From positions 372,001-436,000 of the forward strand of contig NZ_FMAF01000002.1 in the NCBI RefSeq assembly GCF_900094565.1: a stretch of 64,000 nucleotides of DNA. The letters run 5' to 3'. The translations under genes were made by a program, and so were the position numbers. The notes beneath the pieces are model-generated. The model had not been told where the DNA came from and made no database searches. It saw only the letters and a list, made by a program, of their open reading frames with translations. Below, in pieces: positions 30,226 to 38,195 of the stretch; within the stretch, counting starts at the first letter, position 1, and each line of letters begins with the position of its first letter. The stretch comes from Martinezella lusitana (GTDB lineage: Bacteria > Pseudomonadota > Alphaproteobacteria > Rhizobiales > Rhizobiaceae).

Positions 30226-31029
30226 ATGGGATTTTCGATTGCGACCTGGAATATCAACTCGGTGCGGCTGCGCATGCCCATCGTCGAGCAGTTCGTGATG
30301 CAGGCCCGGCCTGATATTCTCTGCCTTCAGGAGACCAAGGTTCCGAACGAGCTTTTCCCGCATGCGCCGCTGAGGGCGCTCGGCTACGAACACATCATTA
30401 TCCATGGCCAGAAGGGTTATCATGGGGTGGCGATCGCCTCGCGTTTTCCGCTGACCGAGGATCATCGGCAGGATTATTGCAACGTCGGCGATAGCAGACA
30501 TATCTCGGCGATCTTCGAGCGTGGCGGCCGGCGCATCCGGCTGCATAATTTCTATGTTCCGGCCGGCGGCGACGAGCCCGATCGCGCCATCAATCCGAAG
30601 TTCGGCCACAAGCTCGATTTCATCGAGGAAATGAAGCGGCTGCATGCAAACGCCGAGCCCAACACCTCGGCGATCCTGGTTGGCGACCTCAACATCGCGC
30701 CGTTGGAGCATGACGTCTGGTCGCACAAGCAGCTGCTCAAGATCGTCAGCCACACGCCGGTCGAGACCGATGGGCTGATCGAGGTGATGAAGCGGGGCGC
30801 CTGGCTCGACCTGATGCGCCAGCAGGTGCCGGCCAATGAGAAGCTCTATACATGGTGGAGCTACCGCGCCAAGGATTGGGAGGCTGCCGATCGCGGCCGT
30901 CGCCTCGACCATATCTGGTCGTCATCCGATCTTGGCCCGCACCTGCAGCGCATCGAGATCCTGAAGGCGGCGCGCGGCTGGGATCGCCCATCCGACCATG
31001 TGCCGGTAACAGCGCATTTCAATCTCTAG
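30226..31029 (+). CDS. xth: Exodeoxyribonuclease III
   Basis: 267 residues of the EEP nuclease fold. Motifs: SIATWNINSVRLR, LCLQETKV (catalytic Glu), LVGDLNIAPLEHDV, RRLDHIWSS, and PSDHVPVTAHF (catalytic His). It cleaves abasic sites and removes 3' blocks in base-excision repair. ATG 30226 gives the canonical start; upstream sequence in frame is repeat DNA. Confidence 0.94.
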   Translation: MGFSIATWNINSVRLRMPIVEQFVMQARPDILCLQETKVPNELFPHAPLRALGYEHIIIHGQKGYHGVAIASRFPLTEDHRQDYCNVGDSRHISAIFERGGRRIRLHNFYVPAGGDEPDRAINPKFGHKLDFIEEMKRLHANAEPNTSAILVGDLNIAPLEHDVWSHKQLLKIVSHTPVETDGLIEVMKRGAWLDLMRQQVPANEKLYTWWSYRAKDWEAADRGRRLDHIWSSSDLGPHLQRIEILKAARGWDRPSDHVPVTAHFNL

Positions 31030-31198
31030 AGCGTTTTGTTTCTTTACGCATTCCAGGCGGAAAACCGCTTCGCACTTTCCTGGATATGCTCAAGAGCATG
31101 TCGCGCAAAAGTGCGCGGCGGTTTTGCGATAACGCATGCGAAAAACCAAGGGCCTAAAGCGCAAGGAGCGAATCTGAAAGATCGCGACGCGCTTTAGA
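31026..31198. repeat. RIME-like mosaic element downstream of xth
   Basis: Three palindromic blocks follow each other: GCATTCCAGGCGGAAAACCG with the arm CACTTTCCTGGA; a middle block with CGCGCAAAAG and GTTTTGCGAT; and CTAAAGCGC (31155-31163) with GCGCTTTAG (31190-31198). It starts within the last codons of xth and fills the space to the convergent cyclic-nucleotide-domain gene. Confidence 0.65.
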
Positions 31199-31231
31199 AT
31201 GATCTGGCTAAAACCGGATCGCCGCGCGGGG

Positions 31232-31687
31232 TCAGGAAAACCGGCCGAGAAGCGCGGCTGCCTGCCTGGCCAGTGTCGCGAAGTTCTCGCGGATCCTATT
31301 CTGGATCAGCAGGCCGGCATCGGGATATTCTTCGATCAGCCGATGGAAGAGGGCGCGCGTGATGCGGATCACGTCGGACTCTTCGGCCGCGACGGCCGTA
31401 TATTTCCGCTCCACCAGCGTCACCAGAGCCAGCTCCGAGAGCATGGTGCCGGCCTGTATCACCGCTTCCACCTGCTTCTCCCCGGCATTGTCTATGGTGC
31501 TGAGTTCGAAGCTGCCGCGCGCGACGACATAGGCGCATTCGGCCGGTGACTTCTCCCTGAACAGGGTCTGGCCTTCGGCCACGTGGCGGCGGTCGGCGCC
31601 GAAGGCAATCAGCCGCAGCGGCTCATCGCCCATGCCGTGAAACAGCGGCAGTTGCGACAGCAGGCGGATATCGTCGTTCAGCGCCAT
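31232..31687 (-). CDS. Stand-alone cyclic-nucleotide-binding-domain protein (Crp/Fnr fold, no DNA-binding domain)
   Basis: 151 residues covering one cNMP-binding beta-roll and helix C: FREKSPAECAYVVARGSFEL, AGTMLSELALVTLVERKYTA. The phosphate-binding cassette (normally FGE..L..RSA) reads LSELALVTLVERKYTAV, so nucleotide binding is uncertain. No helix-turn-helix follows. It is 9 bp downstream of the response-regulator gene and surely co-transcribed, so it may modulate that pathway. Confidence 0.85.
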   Translation of the reverse strand: MALNDDIRLLSQLPLFHGMGDEPLRLIAFGADRRHVAEGQTLFREKSPAECAYVVARGSFELSTIDNAGEKQVEAVIQAGTMLSELALVTLVERKYTAVAAEESDVIRITRALFHRLIEEYPDAGLLIQNRIRENFATLARQAAALLGRFS

Positions 31688-31696
31688 GTCTGTTCC

Positions 31697-32380
31697 CTAG
31701 GGGATGATCTTGTAGCCGCCGTTTTCCGTGACCAGGATTTCGGCGTTGGAGGGATCGCGTTCGATCTTCTGTCGAAGGCGATAGACGTGGGTTTCGAGCG
31801 TATGGGTGGTGACGCCGGAATTATAGCCCCATACCTCTTCGAGAAGGATATCGCGGGTCACGACCTTCTGGTCGGCGCGATAGAGGTAGCGGATGATGGC
31901 GGCTTCCTTCTCCGTGAGGCGGATCTTCTGCCCGTCTTCGGTGGTCAAAAGTTTCTGGCTCGGCTTGAACAGATAGCGGCCGACGGTGAAGGTCGCGTCC
32001 TCGCTCTGCTCGTGCTGGCGCAGCTGCGCCCGTATGCGGGCAAGCAGCACGGCGAAGCGGAAGGGCTTGGTCACGTAATCGTTCGCGCCGGCTTCGAGGC
32101 CGAGGATGGTGTCGGAGTCCGTGTCATGGCCCGTCAGCATGATGATCGGCGCCTTGAAGCCGTTCTTGCGCAGCAGCTTCACGGCTTCGCGGCCGTCCAT
32201 GTCGGGCAGGCCGACATCCATGATCAGGAGATCGACAGGCACGGTACGCGCGGTCTGCACGCCTTTTCCGGCATTCACCTCCTGCAGAACGTTGAATTCC
32301 TCGTAAAGCGATAATTGCTCGACCAACATTTCGCGCAGGTCGTTGTCATCGTCCACCAGGAGAATGGTGCGTGCGGTCAT
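31697..32380 (-). CDS. cenR: OmpR-family response regulator, CenR-like
   Basis: 227 residues. Receiver domain (about 4-118) with acidic pocket LLVDDDND, phospho-acceptor Asp in LLIMDVGLPDMDG and the KPF lysine in NDYVTKPFRFAVLLARIRAQ; winged-helix output (about 130-225) with TTHTLETHVYRLRQKIE. The stretch after the KPF lysine, ending LRQHEQSED, closely resembles CenR, an envelope-control regulator of alphaproteobacteria. No histidine kinase is adjacent, which fits CenR genes. The specific name is from recall of the family, not from a search. Confidence 0.7.
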   Translation of the reverse strand: MTARTILLVDDDNDLREMLVEQLSLYEEFNVLQEVNAGKGVQTARTVPVDLLIMDVGLPDMDGREAVKLLRKNGFKAPIIMLTGHDTDSDTILGLEAGANDYVTKPFRFAVLLARIRAQLRQHEQSEDATFTVGRYLFKPSQKLLTTEDGQKIRLTEKEAAIIRYLYRADQKVVTRDILLEEVWGYNSGVTTHTLETHVYRLRQKIERDPSNAEILVTENGGYKIIP

Positions 32381-32492
32381 GCCGTTCGGATCCTCGTTCT
32401 AATCCCTTCTAAGTCCTACGCCAAATTGCATTTTTAGCAAGTCGCGACGCGGCTCAGGCTTGGTGGTTTGGTTGAACCTGCTATGATTTCAA

Positions 32493-33077
32493 ATGAAATC
32501 ACGTGCAAAGCAAAAACATGTGAGGAAAATGGAAAAGACAAGGGCAGGGGCCAAGCGGGCCGCTTTCACGGTCGTCGTACGTCCTGCGCCGGGTAAGAAG
32601 ACGCGTGCGCTGGTGCGGGTCGGACCGCTAACCGTGCCGGCGGCGATCGGCCGATCCGGGCGCAGCATTTTGAAGCGCGAGGGCGACGGCGCGACACCGA
32701 TTGCCGATATGAAGCTGCTTTATGGCTTCACTCGCGGCGACCATGTTCGCTTCCTTCGCACCGCCCTGCCGATGCGGCGCATCGGCAGGGATATGCTCTG
32801 GTGCGATCAGCCTGACAATGCCAATTACAACAGGCTGGTGAAGGCTCCCTTCACGCCGAGCCACGAGGAAATGCGGCGAGGCGACGGCCTCTATGACATA
32901 TGCCTGGTGCTTGACTGGAACATCCGCTCGCGACGGCGTCACCGTGGCTCGGCGATCTTCTTCCATCTGATCAAGCCCGGCTACGAGCCGACGGCCGGCT
33001 GTGTCGCGGTCAGCCTTCGCGACATGCGGCGCATACTTCCAGTGCTCCGAAAAGGTACGGTGCTTCGGGTTGTCTGA
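32493..33077 (+). CDS. L,D-transpeptidase (YkuD) family protein
   Basis: 194 residues. A YkuD catalytic domain is shown by the FFHLIKPGYEPTAGCVAVS segment, with catalytic Cys in AGCV and the upstream His. YkuD enzymes make 3-3 peptidoglycan cross-links or anchor proteins to the wall. No signal peptide or membrane helix is visible, only a basic N-terminus, so export is unclear. ATG 32529, just after TGAGGAAA, is an alternative start giving 182 residues. Confidence 0.82.
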   Translation: MKSRAKQKHVRKMEKTRAGAKRAAFTVVVRPAPGKKTRALVRVGPLTVPAAIGRSGRSILKREGDGATPIADMKLLYGFTRGDHVRFLRTALPMRRIGRDMLWCDQPDNANYNRLVKAPFTPSHEEMRRGDGLYDICLVLDWNIRSRRRHRGSAIFFHLIKPGYEPTAGCVAVSLRDMRRILPVLRKGTVLRVV

Positions 33078-33217
33078 GATGTCGCTTGGGGTTAAAGTCC
33101 CAATATTCTCCACTATATAGATTTTCGACCGGCGCTTCCCGCGAGCCAGGCCGGAACCTTTTCTTTCCGGATTTGAATCACGCTTTCACCCCACCATCCA
33201 TCATCTGGAGACTTATC

Positions 33218-34048
33218 GTGACCACGCAACCGACAATTACGTTCAACGACGGCAATTCCATTCCGCAGGTCGGCCTCGGTGTCTGGCAGACGCCCGAAAA
33301 CGTTGCCCCGATGGCGGTCAGCACAGCCTTGAAAGCCGGCTATCGCCATGTCGATACCGCAGCCATCTATGCAAACGAAGATGGTGTCGGCGAAGGCATG
33401 CGCCAGTCCGGCGTCGCCCGCAAGGATATCTTCCTGACCACAAAGCTCTGGAACGAGGCCCAGGGCTTCGATTCCACCCTCAAGGCCTTCGATGAAAGCC
33501 TGAAGCGGCTCGGTACCGACTATCTCGACCTCTATCTCATTCATTGGCCGTCGCCGCACCGCGACCGCTACCTCGACACCTGGAAGGCCTTCGTGCGCCT
33601 CAAGGAAGAAGGCCGCGCCCGCTCGATCGGCGTTTCCAACTTCGCTAAGGAACACCTCGACCGCATCATCGGCGAGACCGGCGTCACGCCCGTCCTCAAC
33701 CAGATCGAACTGCACCCGACCTTCCAGCAGAAGGCGCTGCGCGACGTGCACGACAAGCTCGGCATCAAGACTGAGTCCTGGAGCCCGCTCGGCCAGGGCA
33801 AGCTCCTCACCAACGCCGCAATCGGCAAGGTCGCCGCCAAGCATGGCCGCACGCCGGCGCAGGTCATCATCCGCTGGCATATCGAAAACGGCCTGATCGT
33901 CATTCCGAAATCGGTCACGCCGAGCCGCATCGAGGAAAATCTCAAGGTTTTCGACTTCAAGCTCGACAGCGACGATCTGGCTGACATCGCCAAGCTCGAT
34001 TCGGCCGGCGGCCGTATCGGCCCGGATCCAGTGACGGCAACGTTCTGA
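33218..34048 (+). CDS. Aldo/keto reductase (2,5-diketo-D-gluconate reductase-like)
   Basis: 276 residues, single-domain NADPH reductase of the AKR5/DkgA-like group. Tetrad: D and Y in YRHVDTAAIYANEDGVG, K in FLTTKLWNE, H in YLIHWPSP; cofactor loop IPKSVTPSRIEEN. The start is GTG 33218 with TGGAGA upstream; the frame is open to 33086 without family sequence. It ends before a strong hairpin shared with the convergent MFS gene. Confidence 0.92.
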   Translation: MTTQPTITFNDGNSIPQVGLGVWQTPENVAPMAVSTALKAGYRHVDTAAIYANEDGVGEGMRQSGVARKDIFLTTKLWNEAQGFDSTLKAFDESLKRLGTDYLDLYLIHWPSPHRDRYLDTWKAFVRLKEEGRARSIGVSNFAKEHLDRIIGETGVTPVLNQIELHPTFQQKALRDVHDKLGIKTESWSPLGQGKLLTNAAIGKVAAKHGRTPAQVIIRWHIENGLIVIPKSVTPSRIEENLKVFDFKLDSDDLADIAKLDSAGGRIGPDPVTATF

Positions 34049-34074
34049 TTCAACTCGCCGGATTGCATTGTACA

Positions 34075-34104
34075 GGAGGCTCGGAGTGAAAGCTCCGAGC
34101 CTCC
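34075..34104. terminator. Bidirectional terminator hairpin
   Basis: GGAGGCTCGGAG (34075-34086), loop TGAAAG, CTCCGAGCCTCC (34093-34104): a perfect 12-bp stem between the convergent aldo/keto reductase and MFS genes. T-runs are short on both sides, so termination may be only partly intrinsic. Confidence 0.75.
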
Positions 34105-34135
34105 CTTGTATCGAGCAGGCTGCATCGCCCCGGCG

Positions 34136-35596
34136 TCACGACGCCTGCTCGGAAAGTGCAGTGCGCTTCGCGATGGCGAAACCGGTAAGCGCGACGACGA
34201 GTGCTGCGACGATCAGCAGGGCGGCGATCGCGAAGGTGACCTGCATGCCCGTTGCAATGGCCTCGGGGCGGGCCGCGGTGATGCCTGTGGTTCCCGATGC
34301 CCGCGTGAAGACCGCGCCCATCACGGATGCGCCGGTGATCAGCCCGAGGTTTCGCGACAGGCTTAGCATGCCGGAGATGACGCCGCGTTGGTCCGGACGG
34401 ATATTGGTCATGATCGTGGTGTTGTTGGCTGCCTGAAACAGGGCGTAGTTCGCCGTCACAAGGGCAAGCGGCCCGATATACCCGACGACACCGAACCTGC
34501 CCTGCATCGCTGCTACCAGGAACAGGCCGATGATCATGGCCACGAGGCCGGTGATGGTCATACGGTGAGCGCCGAAGCGATCGACGATGCGGCCGGCCGG
34601 CACGCCCGTCAGCGCCGCCACCAGCGGACCGGCGGACATCACGGCGCCGACATGGGCGGCATCGAGGCCGAGCGCGCGGGAGAGATAGAAGGGCCCGACC
34701 ACCAGCGTCGCCATCATGACGGTCGAGACAAGGGTGCTCATGGCAAGGCCGACGCTCAGCGCCGAATCGCGGAACATCGTGAGGCGCACCAGGGGCGATT
34801 TCACTTTCGCCTCGGTAAAGGCGAAGAGCGCGGTGCCGAAGGCTGCGGCCAGCAGCAGGCCGATGTTCAGCACACCGAAGCTGCCATGCCCCATCGTCAT
34901 GGCAAGCGCGTAGGCGGCAAGCGTCAAGGCCAGCAACAGCGTGCCGATCGCATCCGGGCGTCCCTGGCCCGCTTTTCGGTTGGGGCGATCCACTGGCAGG
35001 AAGCGTGCGGCGAGAAGGAAATTCGCGATCCCGAGCGGCACATTGACCAGGAAGATGGTTTCCCAGCCGAAGCCGGCAATCAGGACGCCGCCGAGCGACG
35101 GGCCGAGGGTGGTTCCGATGGCGGACATGGTGCCGAGCAGGCCCATGGCGCTGCCGGTCCTTTCCTTCGGGACTGTCTCGCCGACCATCGCCACCGTCAG
35201 CGCCATCATCATGGCGGCGCCGAGGCCCTGCAAGGCTCTGGCAGCGATCAGCAGCCACAGCGTCGGTGCTATCCCGCAGAAGAGCGAGGCGAGGGTGAAG
35301 AGGCCTATTCCGGCGAGCAGCAGTCGGCGGCGACCGACGATATCGCCCAGCCGCCCGACGCCGACGATCAGCGCGGTAATCGCGAGCAGATAAGCAAGCA
35401 CGATCCACTGCACCTGCTGGAAGGAAGCGCCGAAAGCCTCTGCCAGCGTCGGCAGGCCGACATTGGCGATGCTGGTATCGAGCGAGGGCATCAGCATGGA
35501 GAGCGAGAGGCTGGCGAGCGCCCATCGGATCGAAGGTGTGGCTTTCGTCCGCCCGGCTTCGGTCTTGTCCGGTCTTTCAATAATTGGTTTCAACAT
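34136..35596 (-). CDS. MFS multidrug efflux transporter (DHA2, EmrB/QacA type)
   Basis: 486 residues with about fourteen membrane helices. Opening MLMPSLDTSIANVGLPTLAE contains the LDxTIVNVALP-like motif of the DHA2 family; the loop VGRLGDIVGRRRLLLAGIG is the MFS motif A. It is a proton-drug antiporter of unknown substrate. ATG 35596 has GGAG upstream; a reading from 35680 adds non-family sequence. No EmrA-like partner is adjacent. Divergent from the LysR gene at 35734, its probable regulator. Confidence 0.9.
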   Translation of the reverse strand: MLKPIIERPDKTEAGRTKATPSIRWALASLSLSMLMPSLDTSIANVGLPTLAEAFGASFQQVQWIVLAYLLAITALIVGVGRLGDIVGRRRLLLAGIGLFTLASLFCGIAPTLWLLIAARALQGLGAAMMMALTVAMVGETVPKERTGSAMGLLGTMSAIGTTLGPSLGGVLIAGFGWETIFLVNVPLGIANFLLAARFLPVDRPNRKAGQGRPDAIGTLLLALTLAAYALAMTMGHGSFGVLNIGLLLAAAFGTALFAFTEAKVKSPLVRLTMFRDSALSVGLAMSTLVSTVMMATLVVGPFYLSRALGLDAAHVGAVMSAGPLVAALTGVPAGRIVDRFGAHRMTITGLVAMIIGLFLVAAMQGRFGVVGYIGPLALVTANYALFQAANNTTIMTNIRPDQRGVISGMLSLSRNLGLITGASVMGAVFTRASGTTGITAARPEAIATGMQVTFAIAALLIVAALVVALTGFAIAKRTALSEQAS

Positions 35597-35733
35597 GAGC
35601 TCCGTTTCTGGCGACGTTTGAGAAGTCCTGGCAGAAAGGTAGCTCTTTGCCTGATATGGCGGAACGCGCACCATTTGCATCTTATTCGTGCGTTTGACGC
35701 TATGCTTCGGCGAAATCGTGTTATGGTCGCGTC

Positions 35734-36660
35734 ATGTCGACGCCCGATCTCAACCTGCTTGTCACTCTCGATGTCCTGCTTGCGGAAGGCAGTGTTGCGC
35801 GTGCAGCTCGCCGGTTGGGGCTGAGCCCGTCCGCCATGAGCCGGGCGCTGGCACGCCTGCGAGAGACGACGGGCGATCCGTTGCTGGTCAGGGCCGGCCG
35901 CGGGCTTGTGCCGACACCGCGGGCGCTGGAATTGCGCGAGAGCGTCGGCCGGCTCGTGCAGGAGGCGGAGGCGGCCTTGCGGCCATCCGAGACACTCAAC
36001 CTGAAACAGCTCGTCCGGATTTTCACATTGCGCACCCGCGAGGGCTTTGTGGAGAATTTCGGCCCCGAGCTGATCGCTCGCATTGCGGAACAGGCGCCCG
36101 GCGTGCGGCTCTACTTCACCCAGAAGCTGGACAAGGACAGCACACCGCTGCGCGACGGTACGATCGATCTCGAGACCGGAGTCGTCGGCGACGATACCGG
36201 GCCGGAACTACGAGCGCAGGCCTTGTTCCGGGATCGCTTCATCGGCGTGGTGCGACGCGGCCACTCGCTGAGCGAGGGTGTGATGACGCCGGCGCGCTAT
36301 GCCGCCGGCCAGCACATCCTCGTCTCCCGGCGCGGCTTGAAGAAGGGGGAGATTGATGAGGAGCTGGAAAGGCTGGGACTGGAGCGGCAGATCGCAACCA
36401 TTGTCGGCAGCTTTTCGGCGGCGCTGGCTTTGGCCCGCGCTTCCGACCTGATCGTCAGCGTGCCGGAACGCTATACGGGCAACCTGCGCGTTGACATGCA
36501 TAGTTTCGCGCTGCCGGTGCCGACGTCGGATGTGGCGATCTCGCTGCTCTGGCATCCGCGGCTGGACGCCGATCCGGCGCATCGCTGGCTGCGCGGCTGC
36601 ATTCGCGATGTTTGCGCGGAGCGGCGTGCGGACCTGTCAGCGAGATTCGAAGCTGGCTAA
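35734..36660 (+). CDS. LysR family transcriptional regulator
   Basis: 308 residues of the NodD/PcpR-like branch. Helix-turn-helix LAEGSVARAARRLGLSPSAM and SRALARLRETTGDPLLVR; effector domain from about 90. It is divergent from the DHA2 transporter with a 137-bp shared promoter region, so it probably controls that gene. Its last 24 bp overlap the 3' end of the convergent marR gene. Confidence 0.92.
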   Translation: MSTPDLNLLVTLDVLLAEGSVARAARRLGLSPSAMSRALARLRETTGDPLLVRAGRGLVPTPRALELRESVGRLVQEAEAALRPSETLNLKQLVRIFTLRTREGFVENFGPELIARIAEQAPGVRLYFTQKLDKDSTPLRDGTIDLETGVVGDDTGPELRAQALFRDRFIGVVRRGHSLSEGVMTPARYAAGQHILVSRRGLKKGEIDEELERLGLERQIATIVGSFSAALALARASDLIVSVPERYTGNLRVDMHSFALPVPTSDVAISLLWHPRLDADPAHRWLRGCIRDVCAERRADLSARFEAG

Positions 36661-37125
36661 ATAATTGCGCAGCAAGCCGTCGAGGGCAGCTCTTTCCTCT
36701 TGCGAGAGGGCGGAAACAAGCCGAGCCTGCGTTTCGACATGCGCCGTCACGGCCGCGTCGATGAGCCTGAAACCTTCCGGGGTCAGGGAAATCAGGAAGC
36801 TTCGGCCATCATTCGGGTTCTGGCTGCGGGCGACGAGACCGGCCTTTTCGAGCTGATCGATGCGGTTGGTCATCGTGCCCGATGTCACCATCATCGTATC
36901 CATCAGGTCGCTGGGGGAGAGGGTGTAGGGCTCGCCCGAGCGGCGCAGGGTTGCCAGCATATCGAAATTTGCCGCGTTCAGATCGAAGCGCGCAAAGGTC
37001 TTCTCCATTTCGCGTGAGAGATGGAGCGTGAGGTTGCGCATGCGCCCGAACAGGCCCATCGCCGTCGTGTCGAGATCGGGCCGCTCGCGGCGCCACTGGT
37101 CAAGAATTTTATCGATGCGATCCAT
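36637..37125 (-). CDS. MarR family transcriptional regulator
   Basis: 162 residues with the MarR winged helix: NAANFDMLATLRRSGEPYTL, recognition helix region SPSDLMDTMMVTSGTMTNRI, wing SQNPNDGRSFLISLTPEGFR. It probably represses itself and the divergent DMT transporter by binding the two palindromes at 37147-37192. Its 3' end overlaps the convergent lysR gene. Confidence 0.92.
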   Translation of the reverse strand: MDRIDKILDQWRRERPDLDTTAMGLFGRMRNLTLHLSREMEKTFARFDLNAANFDMLATLRRSGEPYTLSPSDLMDTMMVTSGTMTNRIDQLEKAGLVARSQNPNDGRSFLISLTPEGFRLIDAAVTAHVETQARLVSALSQEERAALDGLLRNYLASFESR

Positions 37126-37146
37126 GTCGGGATATCGCCACCAATT

Positions 37147-37192
37147 TATCTTGACGTCAAGATATTTCAGTTTATCTTGAGGTCAAGATAAA
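37147..37192. promoter_or_regulatory. Paired MarR-type operators over two symmetric promoters
   Basis: Site 1, TATCTTGACGTCAAGATA (37147-37164), is a perfect palindrome. Site 2, 37171-37192, has arms TTTATCTTGA and TCAAGATAAA around GG. Centres are 26 bp apart. For the transporter, -35 TTGACG (37151-37156) and -10 TATCTT (37173-37178) are spaced 16 bp; for marR, on the minus strand, -35 TTGACC (complement of 37181-37186) and -10 TATCTT (complement of 37159-37164) are also spaced 16 bp. Each operator thus covers the -35 of one promoter and the -10 of the other. Confidence 0.8.
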
Positions 37193-37208
37193 TTTTGGGG
37201 CCAAGGCC

Positions 37209-38111
37209 ATGAGCCGCAATGTCGACCTTCTGCTGACAGCCATCGCGCCGGCGATCTGGGGCAGCACCTATCTGGTGACGACGCAGCTCTTGCCTGCCGG
37301 CTATCCGCTGACGGTCGCAACGCTGCGTGCCCTGCCTGCCGGGCTGCTGCTGCTCCTTATCGTGCGGCGGCTGCCGCACGGGATCTGGTGGATCAAGTCC
37401 CTTGTTCTCGGGGCACTCAATTTCTCGATCTTCTGGTGGCTGCTGTTCATTTCGGCCTATCGGCTGCCCGGCGGCGTGGCCGCTACGGTCGGTGCCGTCC
37501 AGCCGCTGATCGTCATCGTGCTGGCGCGACTGCTGCTCGGCTCGCCGATCCGCAGCCTTTCGATCATCGCCGCGATCGCCGGCATCGGCGGTGTCGCCCT
37601 GCTGATCCTCACGCCGAAGGCAACGCTCGATCCCATCGGTATTGCCGCCGGCGTCGCCGGCGCCTTCTCCATGGCTGGTGGAACCGTGCTCAGCCGCCGC
37701 TGGCGGCCGGATGTCTCGCCGCTCACCTTCACGGCGTGGCAGCTGACCGCGGGCGGTGCGTTGCTCCTGCCGTTCGCCCTCTTGCTCGAGCCACCGCTTC
37801 CGCATCTAACCGGGGCCAATATTATCGGCTTTGCCTATCTCGGGCTGATCGGCGCAGCACTCACCTATATTCTCTGGTTTCGCGGCCTCTCGCGGCTTGA
37901 GCCATCGGTGGTTTCGCCGCTCGGCTTCTTGAGCCCGACGACTGCTGTGATCTTGGGATGGTGGGTGCTCGGCCAGCAACTGAGCCCGATGCAGATCTTC
38001 GGCATCGTCGTGGTGCTCGGCAGTGTCTGGCTCAGCCAGCGGGCGCAGCAAGGTCAGCCGGCGGTTCAAGCCCCTTCTCCCCGAGCGAGAGAAGGGTTTT
38101 TCGTGCAGTGA
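37209..38111 (+). CDS. EamA-family (DMT) transporter
   Basis: 300 residues with ten membrane helices in two EamA repeats: AIAPAIWGSTYLVTTQLLPA in the first and GLIGAALTYILWFRGLSRLE in the second. Likely exporter of metabolites or drugs, controlled by the divergent MarR protein. The last dozen residues (after QPAVQA) are encoded by a palindromic intergenic repeat, so the native C-terminus was probably shorter or different. Confidence 0.9.
   Translation: MSRNVDLLLTAIAPAIWGSTYLVTTQLLPAGYPLTVATLRALPAGLLLLLIVRRLPHGIWWIKSLVLGALNFSIFWWLLFISAYRLPGGVAATVGAVQPLIVIVLARLLLGSPIRSLSIIAAIAGIGGVALLILTPKATLDPIGIAAGVAGAFSMAGGTVLSRRWRPDVSPLTFTAWQLTAGGALLLPFALLLEPPLPHLTGANIIGFAYLGLIGAALTYILWFRGLSRLEPSVVSPLGFLSPTTAVILGWWVLGQQLSPMQIFGIVVVLGSVWLSQRAQQGQPAVQAPSPRAREGFFVQ
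38072..38101 (+). repeat. Palindromic repeat inside the 3' end of the DMT gene
   Basis: CCCTTCTC (38072-38079) and GAGAAGGG (38089-38096) followed by TTTTT and then CGTGCAG. The same layout, hairpin then G(C)GTGCAG, recurs at 50750-50785. It looks like a terminator hairpin but is translated, with the stop codon at 38109-38111. Confidence 0.6.
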
Positions 38112-38147
38112 CTTCATTTCCCATGCAATTGCCTTACCCACAAACAA

Positions 38148-38174
38148 AAAGGGCGGCCGTTCGGGCCGCCCTTT
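38148..38174. terminator. Bidirectional rho-independent terminator
   Basis: AAAGGGCGGCC (38148-38158), loop GTTCG, GGCCGCCCTTT (38164-38174), an 11-bp perfect stem flanked by A- and T-runs. It separates the convergent DMT transporter and leuC transcripts. Confidence 0.85.
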
Positions 38175-38195
38175 GCTATTCATGCTTTAAGCGGA

